Source: Coriobacteriales bacterium (GTDB lineage Bacteria > Actinomycetota > Coriobacteriia > Coriobacteriales > Atopobiaceae). Taken from it: DNA of 37,629 nt. Positions 8,415 through 16,850 of the stretch are shown in pieces. The stretch spans positions 1 through 37,629 of the forward strand of contig JAUMWL010000008.1 in the NCBI GenBank assembly GCA_030529665.1, read 5' to 3'. The notes under the pieces are model-generated. The model saw only the letters and a program-made list of their open reading frames with translations. It made no database searches and had not been told where the DNA came from. Every line of letters starts with the position of its first letter. Position 1 is the first letter of the stretch. The translations under genes were made by a program, and so were the position numbers.

Positions 8415-9839
8415 ATGGAGCGAGCGATGTTTGGTGACATGCTCGCCGAGAGGCGCAGACAGCTTGGTTTCTCTATTAGTCAGGCGTCGCGTGTTCTTAG
8501 GCTGAGGGAAGACGTAATCATAGCCTTTGAGGAAGGCGACTTCGAACGCATGCCAAAGAGCGGCTATGCCCAAGGAATGCTCTCGTCATACGCGCGTTAC
8601 CTTGGGCTCGATGCAAACATGGTGGTAGAGGCATACGTGCAGGACTTCGAGCGATACAAGCGCGAGGGAAGGCGTCGTGCAGCTAGCTCGCGCAGGGGCC
8701 CCGATGGCCTGCCGCAGCAGACGCACGTGCAGCCGCATATGCCCAAGCGAGGTCTGCTGCCCACGTCTGGCGGACTTGCCGGCGACATGGGGTCGTTTGC
8801 CACCACACGCGTAAGAACGCGAGGCTCTTCGGGCAGCGTTGAACATGAGGATTCGTTGGCAGACTACACGCAGGTGCGTCCGTATACCGACCTGTCGCAA
8901 AATGCCAACCCAAACAGGCAGCGCTACGGAACGGGCGTGGACGCAAGGCAGCCAAGCGACGACGTGCGCTACCAGCGAAGCTCATCCGGTCGCATAGACA
9001 CGAGCTATGGCACCCCGCAAGACTCGTCTCGTCGCAACACGTCACAGCGTCGCAACCCATCGCGTGGGAGGTCCGGCTCGTCCAGTCGCGGCTCTAACGG
9101 GCGAGGAGGACAGCGGCAAAAAAGGCGTCGGACTACCAGGCGAGGCATCGTTCCGCCGCAGGTGGTTCTTGCAATAGGAATCGTTGTCGTGGTGGGCATC
9201 GCCCTGCTGCTCGTTCTCTCCATTGGCTCATGCGTGCGCCACGAACCAAGCTCCAGCCACACCATTCCGGTTGCATCGTCTGAGGAGGCCACCACCACAA
9301 AGGACACCTCCAGCACAAAGAGCGAGTCGTCAACAAAGACAAAGAAGATGGAGACCACCAGCTCCACCAACACCAAGAGCACGACGACCACGACGACCAC
9401 CGGGTCGAAGGACAAAAGCAAAGTCCAAGAGGGGCAGTCGCCCGATACAAACGTGGCCGTATCGGTTACGGATGGGTCGGTAACCTGGCTGGAGATCGAG
9501 TGCGACGGGTCAAGCAAGGTGGCCGAGACCATAACCGGTCCGTGGCACAAGACCTACACGGTAAAGGAGTCCATCACCATCCAAGCCGGCGACACCAGCG
9601 CGGTGTCGGTGGTTCAGGACGGGCAACAGGTACAGTTTGAGTCAATGGCATCTGGTTTGGGGACCATTCGCATAGACGTGCCCATAGCGCAGACGAGCGA
9701 GACCGCCAAGAAGACCCAGGACTCGGAGGACGAGAGCGAGTCAACAACCGGCTATACCTCCGACTACGATGAGTACGACCAGACGAATGACAACGGCCAA
9801 TCATACTACGAGGAGAGCTATGACTACGACCAATACTAA
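8415..9839 (+). CDS. RodZ-like membrane protein (HTH_25 plus DUF4115)
   Basis: RodZ/YmfM-type protein, which in other bacteria links cytoplasmic MreB or shape machinery to the envelope. Domains in order: helix-turn-helix (about residues 5-75, MFGDMLAERRRQLGFSISQA), a basic low-complexity cytoplasmic linker, one membrane helix (about 249-270), a Ser/Thr-rich stretch of about 70 residues, a DUF4115 extracytoplasmic domain (about 343-425), and an acidic Tyr-rich tail rich in DYDEYDQ-like patterns. An alternative ATG at 8427 is preceded by GGAG and begins at the HTH. It follows ftsK by 3 nt and overlaps rimO by 20 nt. The same gene sits before pgsA in Bacillus (ymfM). Whether it binds DNA is unknown. 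Confidence 0.85.
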   Translation: MERAMFGDMLAERRRQLGFSISQASRVLRLREDVIIAFEEGDFERMPKSGYAQGMLSSYARYLGLDANMVVEAYVQDFERYKREGRRRAASSRRGPDGLPQQTHVQPHMPKRGLLPTSGGLAGDMGSFATTRVRTRGSSGSVEHEDSLADYTQVRPYTDLSQNANPNRQRYGTGVDARQPSDDVRYQRSSSGRIDTSYGTPQDSSRRNTSQRRNPSRGRSGSSSRGSNGRGGQRQKRRRTTRRGIVPPQVVLAIGIVVVVGIALLLVLSIGSCVRHEPSSSHTIPVASSEEATTTKDTSSTKSESSTKTKKMETTSSTNTKSTTTTTTTGSKDKSKVQEGQSPDTNVAVSVTDGSVTWLEIECDGSSKVAETITGPWHKTYTVKESITIQAGDTSAVSVVQDGQQVQFESMASGLGTIRIDVPIAQTSETAKKTQDSEDESESTTGYTSDYDEYDQTNDNGQSYYEESYDYDQY

Positions 9840-11181
9840 CCTCAGTGGCATACGGTGTCTGTTCGTCACGCTTGGCTGTGCCAAGAACGAGGTGGACACC
9901 GACCGCATGCGTGCCCTGCTCCTAGATGCCGGTGCCAGCGAGTGCTATGAGGTGGACGAGGCGGATGTGGCAATCGTCAACACCTGCTCGTTTTTGGCAG
10001 CTGCCACGCAGGAGTCTATAGAGACCACGCTCCAGATAGCCGACCAGGCAAAGGCGGGGATAGGGCACCTCCCAATCGTCATGTGCGGCTGCATGCCTTC
10101 TCGCTACGGGTCGGAGCTTGAGGCCGAGCTGCCCGAGGTGGCGGCTTTCGTGCGCGCAGACGAGGAGGATGGCATCCAAAGCGTGGTCGCACGGGTTACG
10201 GGACGTGCGGATGCGGATCCCCAGCCGCTTGGCAACGAGGTGCTCCGCACCATACAGGGAGCCTCGGCATACGTAAAGATCTCCGACGGTTGCGACCGCT
10301 TCTGCGCTTTCTGCGCCATCCCATACATTCGTGGCCGCTACTGGTCAAGGGAGCCGGAGGAGATAGCACGTGAGGTGCATGCCCTCATGGAGGGCGGCGT
10401 GCGCGAGATCGTTCTCATTGGGCAGGACACTGGCGTGTGGGGTTGTGATCTTGGGGACAATCTGGACCTGGCATGGCTCTTGCGACGCCTCGCGCGTGAG
10501 GTGAGGCCCTATGGCGGCTGGATTCGCGTTCTCTACCTCCAGCCGGAGGGCATGACGGACTCCCTCGTCGAGGTGCTGCGCGACGTAGACGAGGTCTTGC
10601 CGTATGTTGACATACCCATTCAGCACTGCAACGAGCGGGTGCTAAGGAGCATGCGTAGGACCGGCTCAGCACAAGAGTTCAAGGAGCTCTTCCAGCGGCT
10701 CAGGGACCAGATACCCGGCATGGTTCTGCGCTCCACTGGCCTCGTTGGGTACCCGGGCGAGACCGAGACGGAGTTTGAGGAACTGGTGGACTTTGTGGAC
10801 CAGGTGGGGTTTGACTACACCTCGGTTTTTGCGTACTCGCAGGAGGAGGGGACCGTTGCCGCAAGGCTTCCCCAACAAATCGAGGAGGACGAGAAGGTAT
10901 ATCGAACCCAGCGTCTGCTTGACGTCGCAGAGCAACTGGGGTTCGCGGCTACGGCGAGCCATGTTGGCGAAGTGGTGGATGTCATAATCGATGGGGTGGA
11001 AGAGACCGACCAAGGCGCAGAACTCGTTGGGCACGCATGGTTCCAGGCTCCAGACTGTGATGGTGCGGTGCATATAGAGTCTGGTGAGGCAGCCGTGGGT
11101 GACAAAGTGCGCTGTCGTCTTGTAGACTCTTTCTGTTATGAGCTTGTTGGAATCATGTTGAAAGATGAGCAAAGGGGATAG
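9820..11181 (+). CDS. rimO: Ribosomal protein uS12 methylthiotransferase RimO
   Basis: Radical-SAM enzyme that adds a methylthio group to an aspartate of ribosomal protein uS12. The N-terminal UPF0004 domain has cluster cysteines in TLGCAKNEVD, NTCSF and MCGCM. The radical-SAM loop is C158-x3-C162-x2-C165, followed by IPYIRGRYWSR, the RimO-type variant rather than the MiaB type. A C-terminal TRAM domain ends the protein. The start chosen (9820) has AGGAGA a few bases upstream and overlaps the end of the RodZ-like gene by 20 nt; the open frame extends further upstream but without a ribosome site. The predicted length is 453 aa. Identification is strong. Confidence 0.93.
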   Translation: MTTTNTNLSGIRCLFVTLGCAKNEVDTDRMRALLLDAGASECYEVDEADVAIVNTCSFLAAATQESIETTLQIADQAKAGIGHLPIVMCGCMPSRYGSELEAELPEVAAFVRADEEDGIQSVVARVTGRADADPQPLGNEVLRTIQGASAYVKISDGCDRFCAFCAIPYIRGRYWSREPEEIAREVHALMEGGVREIVLIGQDTGVWGCDLGDNLDLAWLLRRLAREVRPYGGWIRVLYLQPEGMTDSLVEVLRDVDEVLPYVDIPIQHCNERVLRSMRRTGSAQEFKELFQRLRDQIPGMVLRSTGLVGYPGETETEFEELVDFVDQVGFDYTSVFAYSQEEGTVAARLPQQIEEDEKVYRTQRLLDVAEQLGFAATASHVGEVVDVIIDGVEETDQGAELVGHAWFQAPDCDGAVHIESGEAAVGDKVRCRLVDSFCYELVGIMLKDEQRG

Positions 11182-11186
11182 GTCAC

Positions 11187-11789
11187 ATGGTAAAGAGCAA
11201 GGTCGGCGGCGGCGTATGGACGCCGGCAAACATCGTTACGGTGCTGCGCATCTGTCTTATGCCGTTATGGCTGCTTGTGGCCGAGTTCTCGGTACCGGCG
11301 CAGACGAGCATATCGGTAAGCGCACTCGTGGTGTTTCTTGGGTTCATGTTCATATCGCTCACCGACAAGCTTGATGGGTATCTGGCACGCAGCAGGGGAG
11401 AGGTTACCACCTTTGGCAAGTTTCTCGATCCCATTGCAGACAAGCTGGCGGTAGTGGTCGCCTTCTGCTATTTGCTGGAGATTGGCATGTCGAGCTCTTG
11501 GGTGCTCCTCATAGTCGTTGCAAGGGAGTTCCTGGTAAGCGGGCTGCGCATGGTGGTGGCAAACGAAGGGGTAGTTGTTGCCGCGTCCAACTTGGGAAAA
11601 TGGAAAACGGCCATCACCATGATCGCCATATGCGGACTGCTCTTCGTACGCATCTTTGTGCCATCCCCGTTTGTCGACGCCCTTTTGCTGCTGTCCAACA
11701 TCCTTGTGGTCATCTCGGTAATCCTTACCGCTTGGTCTGGCATAGACTACTTCATTCAGTGCTGGCCCTACGTCGCCGAGAAGAAATAG
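11187..11789 (+). CDS. pgsA: CDP-diacylglycerol-glycerol-3-phosphate 3-phosphatidyltransferase
   Basis: Integral membrane enzyme making phosphatidylglycerophosphate, the precursor of phosphatidylglycerol. The CDP-alcohol phosphotransferase signature D-x2-DG-x2-AR-x8-G-x3-D-x3-D is complete (D60, D63, G64, A67, R68, G77, D81, D85), and several hydrophobic helices follow. At 200 aa it is typical. It lies 5 nt after rimO with AAAGGGGA as ribosome site and closes the operon before the hairpin at 11850. A second enzyme of the same family is at 29483-30223; substrate specificity of each cannot be read from the sequence. Confidence 0.92.
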   Translation: MVKSKVGGGVWTPANIVTVLRICLMPLWLLVAEFSVPAQTSISVSALVVFLGFMFISLTDKLDGYLARSRGEVTTFGKFLDPIADKLAVVVAFCYLLEIGMSSSWVLLIVVAREFLVSGLRMVVANEGVVVAASNLGKWKTAITMIAICGLLFVRIFVPSPFVDALLLLSNILVVISVILTAWSGIDYFIQCWPYVAEKK

Positions 11790-11849
11790 CCTTAAGCCAA
11801 AATTCCCAAATCGGTCCCAGCATTTTGGAATGGTTTCAATACTATGTGT

Positions 11850-11887
11850 AAACGCGCAGGTCAGCATATGTGTGACGTGCGCGTTTT
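11850..11887 (+). terminator. Terminator after pgsA
   Basis: AAACGCGCA-G-GTCA, loop GCATATGTG, TGAC-G-TGCGCGTTT: a 13-bp stem with one mismatch, followed by TTTT. It ends the rnj-to-pgsA operon. A weaker stem (CCAAAA/TTTTGG) lies just before it, at about 11798-11827. Confidence 0.8.
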
Positions 11888-11965
11888 GCTCTATGCGTGC
11901 AAGATTTGTGCAAGCTGGCTGCAAAAGTGCGAAATTCCAACTTGATAGAATTACAAAACGTCCAC

Positions 11966-11994
11966 TTGCAACGAACGGTTGTTCGTTGTATGAT
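11966..11994 (+). promoter_or_regulatory. recA promoter with a perfect SOS box in the spacer
   Basis: -35 TTGCAA (11966-11971), a 17-nt spacer, and -10 TATGAT (11989-11994). The spacer holds CGAACGGTTGTTCG (11972-11985), an exact CGAAC-N4-GTTCG LexA operator of the Gram-positive/actinobacterial type. LexA bound here would block polymerase, so recA and recX should be SOS-induced. Confidence 0.9.
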
Positions 11995-12020
11995 GCAACA
12001 CGACGATCAGGGAGGAAACC

Positions 12021-13115
12021 ATGGCTCGAAGCAAAAACGTAAGCAGGGAGATACGTCCACGCACCTATGGCGAGGAGCGGACCCAGGTTATTGAATCAAC
12101 AACCAAGGACATCGAGAAGCGGTTTGGCAAGGGCGCCATCATGAAGTTTGGCGATGGTGGCCCCGAGCTTGAGGTGGAGGGAATACCCACGGGGTCCTTG
12201 GCGCTCGATGCCGCCTTGGGCATAGGAGGCGTGCCACGCGGACGAATCATAGAGATATATGGTCCCGAGTCCTCTGGCAAGACCACGCTTTCTCTGGAGA
12301 TACTTGCCGAGGCTCAGGCACTCGGTGGCGTGGTGGCATTCATCGATGCCGAGCATGCGCTCGATCCCGGCTATGCCGCACGCATTGGCGTGGATATCGA
12401 CGAGGTACTTATATCGCAGCCCGACACCGGCGAGCAGGCGTTGGAGATCTGTGACATGCTGGTGCGATCGGGTGCCATAGACGTGGTGGTAATAGACTCG
12501 GTACCGGCGCTCGTTCCGCGAGCCGAGATAGAGGGAGAGATTGGCGACACTACTGTGGGTCTGCAGGCACGCCTTATGAGCCAGGCGCTGCGCAAGCTTG
12601 CCGGCTCTCTGTCCAAGTCGCGTACCACCTGCATCTTTATCAACCAGTTGCGCGAGAAGATCGGTGTGATGTTTGGCAACCCCGAGACCACGCCGGGCGG
12701 ACGCGCCCTGAAGTTCTTTGCGTCGGTCCGCATGGACATTAGGCGCATAGACAGCATCAAGCGCGACGGCGAGATCCTTGGTTCCCGCGTGCGCGTAAAG
12801 GTGGTAAAGAACAAGGTGGCTCCGCCCTTCAAGCAGGCCGAGTTTGACATCATGTATGGCACGGGCATCTCCAAGGAAGGCTCGCTGCTCGACATGGCGG
12901 TGGAGTACGAAATCGTAAACAAGGCGGGCTCGTGGTTTACCTACGGTGACGAACGCCTGGGGCAAGGGCGTGAGGCTGCCAAGGAGTTCCTCACCCAAAA
13001 TCCGGACCTCATGGAGGAGCTGGACCACAAGGTGCGTGTGGCATGCGGGCTCGAGCTTGGCGACGAGCGCGTGGGCGAACCTGAGTTCACTGAGCTTGCG
13101 GGCGACGAGGCGTAA
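12021..13115 (+). CDS. recA: Recombinase RecA
   Basis: Strand-exchange protein for homologous recombination, and co-protease for LexA self-cleavage. Walker [10 protein letters not shown] is at residues 81-89. The [21 protein letters not shown] and [13 protein letters not shown] blocks and the [11 protein letters not shown] loop 2 region are all present. The length of 364 aa is normal and no intein is seen. The start follows a strong GGGAGGA site. It sits behind the SOS promoter at 11966 and overlaps recX by one base (TAATG). Unlike the usual pgsA-cinA-recA order, no cinA lies between pgsA and recA. Confidence 0.99.
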   Translation: MARSKNVSREIRPRTYGEERTQVIESTTKDIEKRFGKGAIMKFGDGGPELEVEGIPTGSLALDAALGIGGVPRGRIIEIYGPESSGKTTLSLEILAEAQALGGVVAFIDAEHALDPGYAARIGVDIDEVLISQPDTGEQALEICDMLVRSGAIDVVVIDSVPALVPRAEIEGEIGDTTVGLQARLMSQALRKLAGSLSKSRTTCIFINQLREKIGVMFGNPETTPGGRALKFFASVRMDIRRIDSIKRDGEILGSRVRVKVVKNKVAPPFKQAEFDIMYGTGISKEGSLLDMAVEYEIVNKAGSWFTYGDERLGQGREAAKEFLTQNPDLMEELDHKVRVACGLELGDERVGEPEFTELAGDEA

Positions 13116-13783
13116 TGGCAGACTCGTTTGCTTGGGAGATATGCCAGCCTGACAGGAGGCGAACGAAAGCATACGGTGTCACAAATCCAAAGGCATCTGT
13201 CCTCATATCCAAGGAGGGGGACCAACCCGAGTTCGTGGAGGTGCCAATGGCATTGGGCCGTGAGCTCGCTCGTCTGAAGAAGCAGAACGAGGCCAATCCA
13301 CGCACAAGGCAAGAGGTCTTAGCTCTCATAGATTCGGTTGAGGCAAAGGTGGCATGGCAGCAGCTTGTTAGAATGATCGAATCGCGCGATCGCACCGCCA
13401 ACGATGTTGCAGAGAAGCTCAAGCAACAGGGCTTTGGTGCGCATGTGGCACATGAGGTCGTACAAAGGGCCGAGGACTCTGGGCTTATATCCAACAAGAG
13501 GTTTGCGAGTGCCTTTGTTCGCAGCAAGATCTCTGCGGGATGGGGCATTCAACGAATTGAGCAAGAGCTCAAAAGGCGAGGGGTGGACGTATCCTCGCTC
13601 GAGGGGTGGCCATACGAATACCTTGACCCAGATGACGAGCGTGCGCGTGCGACACGAATCGCCTCAAAAAAGGTCGTAAAGGAGCCCAACCGGTATGCAA
13701 AGATGGTGCGGTTTCTCTTGGGTCGGGGATTCTCGTATGGCATCGCAACCTCGGTTGCCGACGATGTCGTCTCGCGACACTAG
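13115..13783 (+). CDS. recX: Regulatory protein RecX
   Basis: Small helical protein that binds RecA filaments and modulates recombinase activity. Three-helix repeats typical of RecX are recognisable: RDRTANDVAEKLKQQGF (about residues 90-106), EDSGLISNKRFASAFVRSK with GWGIQRIEQELKRRGV (about 123-157), and a final KMVRFLLGRGFSYGIA block (about 191-206). The N-terminal ~80 residues, with a GREL-ARLKK segment, are the variable extension common in this family. The ATG overlaps the recA stop, so it is translationally coupled and shares SOS control. A strong hairpin follows. Confidence 0.93.
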   Translation: MADSFAWEICQPDRRRTKAYGVTNPKASVLISKEGDQPEFVEVPMALGRELARLKKQNEANPRTRQEVLALIDSVEAKVAWQQLVRMIESRDRTANDVAEKLKQQGFGAHVAHEVVQRAEDSGLISNKRFASAFVRSKISAGWGIQRIEQELKRRGVDVSSLEGWPYEYLDPDDERARATRIASKKVVKEPNRYAKMVRFLLGRGFSYGIATSVADDVVSRH

Positions 13784-13795
13784 GCAAGATATCTA

Positions 13796-13850
13796 AGGTG
13801 GCGTCCGTATATGCGGATAGTGAGGACGCCACCTCTTAATTGCGTTTTTT
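13796..13850 (+). terminator. Terminator after recX
   Basis: An 11-bp perfect stem AGGTGGCGTCC (13796-13806) with GGACGCCACCT (13824-13834), and a six-T run at 13845-13850 after an 11-nt gap. The gap is longer than usual. Confidence 0.75.
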
Positions 13851-13881
13851 CTGTAATCTTGGCACGTCTGTTCCCAACCGT

Positions 13882-13964
13882 TTGACAGTCTCAAAAATCA
13901 AACCTAGGATAAATCCTGTCATTTGAGCATTCCACTGCCGCAAACGGCAGCAACGTTTTTGTTT
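13882..13964 (+). ncRNA. Promoter plus short terminated leader upstream of rny
   Basis: TTGACA (13882-13887), a 17-nt spacer, and TAGGAT (13905-13910) form a good promoter. Only about 25 nt later a textbook intrinsic terminator occurs: CTGCCG-CAAA-CGGCAG (13935-13950), then a T-rich run CAACGTTTTTGTTTT. The result would be a transcript of about 45-50 nt, or an attenuated leader for rny. No start codon with a ribosome site is seen inside. Confidence 0.5.
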
Positions 13965-14024
13965 TATCCATAACAGACAGATTCGCTCTGCATAATGGCC
14001 GTGAAAGGCCTCGGATGGCGGGTT

Positions 14025-14043
14025 CTGCATGCGATGCATGCAG
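14025..14043 (+). promoter_or_regulatory. Palindrome in the rny leader
   Basis: A perfect 8-bp inverted repeat CTGCATGC-GAT-GCATGCAG, 40 nt before the rny start and followed by the AAAGGAG site. It could be an operator or leader hairpin. Nothing else supports a role. Confidence 0.35.
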
Positions 14044-14083
14044 TCTCCAGAACTTATACACAAAAAATCATAAAGGAGCCGCC

Positions 14084-15640
14084 ATGGTACAGATCATTGT
14101 TGGAGTGTTGGTAGGATTAGTGGTAGGAGGAATCGTTGCGTACATGTATGCAACGAACAAGAACAATGCATCGGTACTTGAGGCAAGCCAAAAGGTTGAC
14201 GCCGCTCGCATGGAGGCAGACCGCATAGCCAAGGAGGCCCAGTCGGTTGCCGAGACGGCACGCAAGTCGGCGATACTGGAAGCCAAGGAAGAGATCCTGC
14301 AGCTCAAGCAGGAGTCCGAGGCGGACGAGAAGCGTCGCAAGAGCGAGCTGCAGCGCATGGAGAATCGCATCTTGCAGCGCGAGGAATCGCTCGACAAGCG
14401 AAACGAAGCGCTCGACAAGCGCGAGAGCCAGATTTCCAGCATGCAGAGCTCGGTAGATCGTCGCCGCAACGAGGTGGAGAGCCTGTATGCGGCACAGGAA
14501 GCCGAGCTAGAGCGCATATCTACACTTACCCGTGAGGACGCCCACAAAGAGATCATAGAAAAGGTGAGGGCAGAGACCATACGCGATGAGGCCCAGATCC
14601 TGCGTGAGTCCGAGCAGCGCATTCGCGCGCAAGCCGACAAGACCGCTCGCGAAATCGTGTCAACGGCAATCCAGCGCTGTGCCGCCGATCAGGCGGGCGA
14701 GATTACCGTCACCTCGGTGCACATTCCCTCTGATGACCTCAAGGGTAGGATCATTGGCCGCGAGGGCCGAAACATTCGTACCTTTGAGCAGGTGACCGGC
14801 GTAACGCTGGTAATAGACGACACGCCCGAGACGGTGATTCTGTCCAGCTTCAATCCCGTGAGGAGGGAGACGGCACGCGTTGCCCTCGAGAACCTCATCG
14901 CGGATGGCCGCATACATCCCGCACGCATAGAGGAGATGTATCGTAAGGCCGAGCGCCTGGTTAACGAGAGGATCCAGGAGGCGGGCGAGCAGGCTGCGTT
15001 TGACGCGGGCATTCACGACCTGCACCCAGAGCTCATAAAGACCCTTGGTGCGCTTCGCTATAGGACATCGTTTGGCCAAAACGTGCTGCAGCACTCCGCA
15101 CAGGTATCGATGCTCTGCGGAATCATGGCATCCGAGCTGGGAATGGATGCGGGCCCCGCCAAGCGCGCGGGATTGCTCCACGACCTTGGCAAGGCCATCG
15201 ATCACGAGGTTGAGGGTCCGCATGCCGTGCTCGGAGCCGATTTGGCCAGGCGCTATGGCGAACGTCCCCTCATAGTGCATGCCATCGAAGCCCACCATGC
15301 CGACGTGGAGCCATACACCGTGCTGGACGTGTTGGTGCAGGCGGCAGACGCCATCTCCGCTGCACGCCCTGGCGCAAGGCGCGAGTCTGCAGAGGCATAC
15401 ATAAAGAGGCTCGAGAAGCTCGAGGAGATCTCGAATGCACACGATGGAGTGGAGCGCACGTATGCCATGCAGGCTGGACGCGAGCTGCATGTTATGGTGG
15501 AGCCCAGCAAGATTTCCGATGCGCAGGCAACGGTGCTCGCGCACGACATCGCAAAGCAGATCGAGGACGAGATGGAATACCCCGGTCAGGTGCGCGTGGT
15601 GGTCATACGCGAGTCGCGCGCGGTAGACATCGCAAAGTAG
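14084..15640 (+). CDS. rny: Ribonuclease Y
   Basis: Membrane-tethered endoribonuclease that starts mRNA decay in many Gram-positives. One N-terminal membrane helix (about residues 2-22) is followed by a long charged coiled coil (about 25-190). A KH domain has its IIGREGRN loop at about 222-229, and an HD domain has the H366-D367 metal pair in LLHDLGKAID. The C-terminal domain is complete; the length is 518 aa, as in Bacillus. The start is fixed by AAAGGAG upstream and by the membrane helix beginning directly after the Met. It is followed by a GHKL ATPase gene 15 nt away. Confidence 0.97.
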   Translation: MVQIIVGVLVGLVVGGIVAYMYATNKNNASVLEASQKVDAARMEADRIAKEAQSVAETARKSAILEAKEEILQLKQESEADEKRRKSELQRMENRILQREESLDKRNEALDKRESQISSMQSSVDRRRNEVESLYAAQEAELERISTLTREDAHKEIIEKVRAETIRDEAQILRESEQRIRAQADKTAREIVSTAIQRCAADQAGEITVTSVHIPSDDLKGRIIGREGRNIRTFEQVTGVTLVIDDTPETVILSSFNPVRRETARVALENLIADGRIHPARIEEMYRKAERLVNERIQEAGEQAAFDAGIHDLHPELIKTLGALRYRTSFGQNVLQHSAQVSMLCGIMASELGMDAGPAKRAGLLHDLGKAIDHEVEGPHAVLGADLARRYGERPLIVHAIEAHHADVEPYTVLDVLVQAADAISAARPGARRESAEAYIKRLEKLEEISNAHDGVERTYAMQAGRELHVMVEPSKISDAQATVLAHDIAKQIEDEMEYPGQVRVVVIRESRAVDIAK

Positions 15641-15655
15641 TGTTTGAGGTTACCC

Positions 15656-16684
15656 TTGGGTGATGATTTGTTGCAGTTCGTCTCCTCCTTCGAAGGGGGA
15701 GACGGACTTCGTGTTGAGGAGACGCTTGGTGGAGGCTACGTGCGCCTGCGCGTATCCGAGGCCGAGCGTCGTCAGGCGAAGCATGACATACGCTGCGTAG
15801 AGGACGCGGTGATTGAGCTGTTGCGAAACGCGCGTGACGCTGGTGCGCACCACATATTCGTCGCCACCAGCCGCGAAGGTGACGTGAGGACGATCTGCGT
15901 AATAGACGATGGCTCAGGCATACCGCAAAGCATGCATCAGAGGGTCTTTGACGCGCGCGTTACGTCCAAGCTTGACAGCATGCTCATGGACCGTTGGGGA
16001 GTGCACGGACGTGGCATGGCCCTTTATTCCATAGCCCAGAATGCCTTGGAAGCCCGGGTGATGTCCTCAGGCGTGGGGATGGGTACCTCGTTGCGTTGTA
16101 CCTTTGACGTGTCCACGATTCAAGAGCGTGCGGACCAGTCCACATGGCCAACCGTCACGAACGCAAACGGCGACTTTGCTGTTCGTGGGCCACGCAACAT
16201 CTTGCGTGCGTCCGTGGAGTTTGCCTTGGAGGCCAAGGACGTATGCAACGTCTATGTTGGCTCGCCTTCCGAGATAATAGCGACCTTGCGCACCCATGGC
16301 AATTGCGGCATGGATGCGGCTCGCATTGTGGATGGACCCTCCATGGCAAAGGACGCAAGGGAGCTGCGGCACGTCTCGGAGGCGCTCGGCATAGAGATGT
16401 CCCAGAGAACCGCGCATAGGATCATGAAGAACCAAATCGCACCACTCGTAAACGTGAGGTCAAAGCTCATAGGCACCAGAAGGGCAAAGGCGATTGATTC
16501 TTCCACAGTCATGGAAAGGACGCTTTCGCTATCGCAGGAGGACAAGGAGCTGTTCGCGCACCTCATGGAACAAGACTTTGCAGCAATTGCAAAAAAGTAT
16601 TATGTAATACCAACGGGAAGACCACGCATAACCGCTGGCAAGGGCCGCATAACGGTGACCTTTGAGTACCTCGACGACGATTAG
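15656..16684 (+). CDS. GHKL-type ATPase of unknown function
   Basis: The ATP-binding fold of the Hsp90/MutL/histidine-kinase group is visible. N-box ELLRNARDAGA has the Mg-binding Asn at 58, G1-box DDGSGIP is at 84-90, and a glycine-rich lid GVHGRGMAL is at 115-123. No phosphoacceptor His domain, receiver or membrane helix is present. The C-terminal ~150 residues are unfamiliar, with a final AKKYYVIPTGRP segment. The start is probably TTG at 15656, preceded by GAGG; a TTG at 15644 is in the same frame but lacks a site. It lies between rny and spoVS, probably cotranscribed with rny. MutL-like DNA repair or a chaperone-type role are possible, and neither is shown. Confidence 0.75.
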   Translation: MGDDLLQFVSSFEGGDGLRVEETLGGGYVRLRVSEAERRQAKHDIRCVEDAVIELLRNARDAGAHHIFVATSREGDVRTICVIDDGSGIPQSMHQRVFDARVTSKLDSMLMDRWGVHGRGMALYSIAQNALEARVMSSGVGMGTSLRCTFDVSTIQERADQSTWPTVTNANGDFAVRGPRNILRASVEFALEAKDVCNVYVGSPSEIIATLRTHGNCGMDAARIVDGPSMAKDARELRHVSEALGIEMSQRTAHRIMKNQIAPLVNVRSKLIGTRRAKAIDSSTVMERTLSLSQEDKELFAHLMEQDFAAIAKKYYVIPTGRPRITAGKGRITVTFEYLDDD

Positions 16685-16710
16685 GGATCCGCTGACGCCC
16701 AAATACACAA

Positions 16711-16754
16711 CATACGGTATTATTTAGAGCAATATGACGCAATATTTCCGTATG
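16711..16754. promoter_or_regulatory. Dyad upstream of spoVS
   Basis: CATACGG (16711-16717) and CCGTATG (16748-16754) form a 7-bp inverted repeat around an A/T-rich 30-nt interior. It may be a weak terminator for the preceding operon or an operator for spoVS. No U-run follows, and I see no convincing -35 in this 166-nt gap. Confidence 0.3.
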
Positions 16755-16850
16755 ATGCTTCTCATTTGCTCAAGGAATAGGTAGAATCTTTAAGCAGCTT
16801 TTAAGTAGCACCAACGATGCATGGACGTCTTGACGTCTAGGAGTAGAAAC

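Noticed and set aside
13981-14060. tRNA-like folding upstream of rny
   Set aside because: Two hairpins (GGCC/GGCC and the CTGCATGC palindrome) can be drawn, but there is no acceptor stem, T-loop or anticodon arm.
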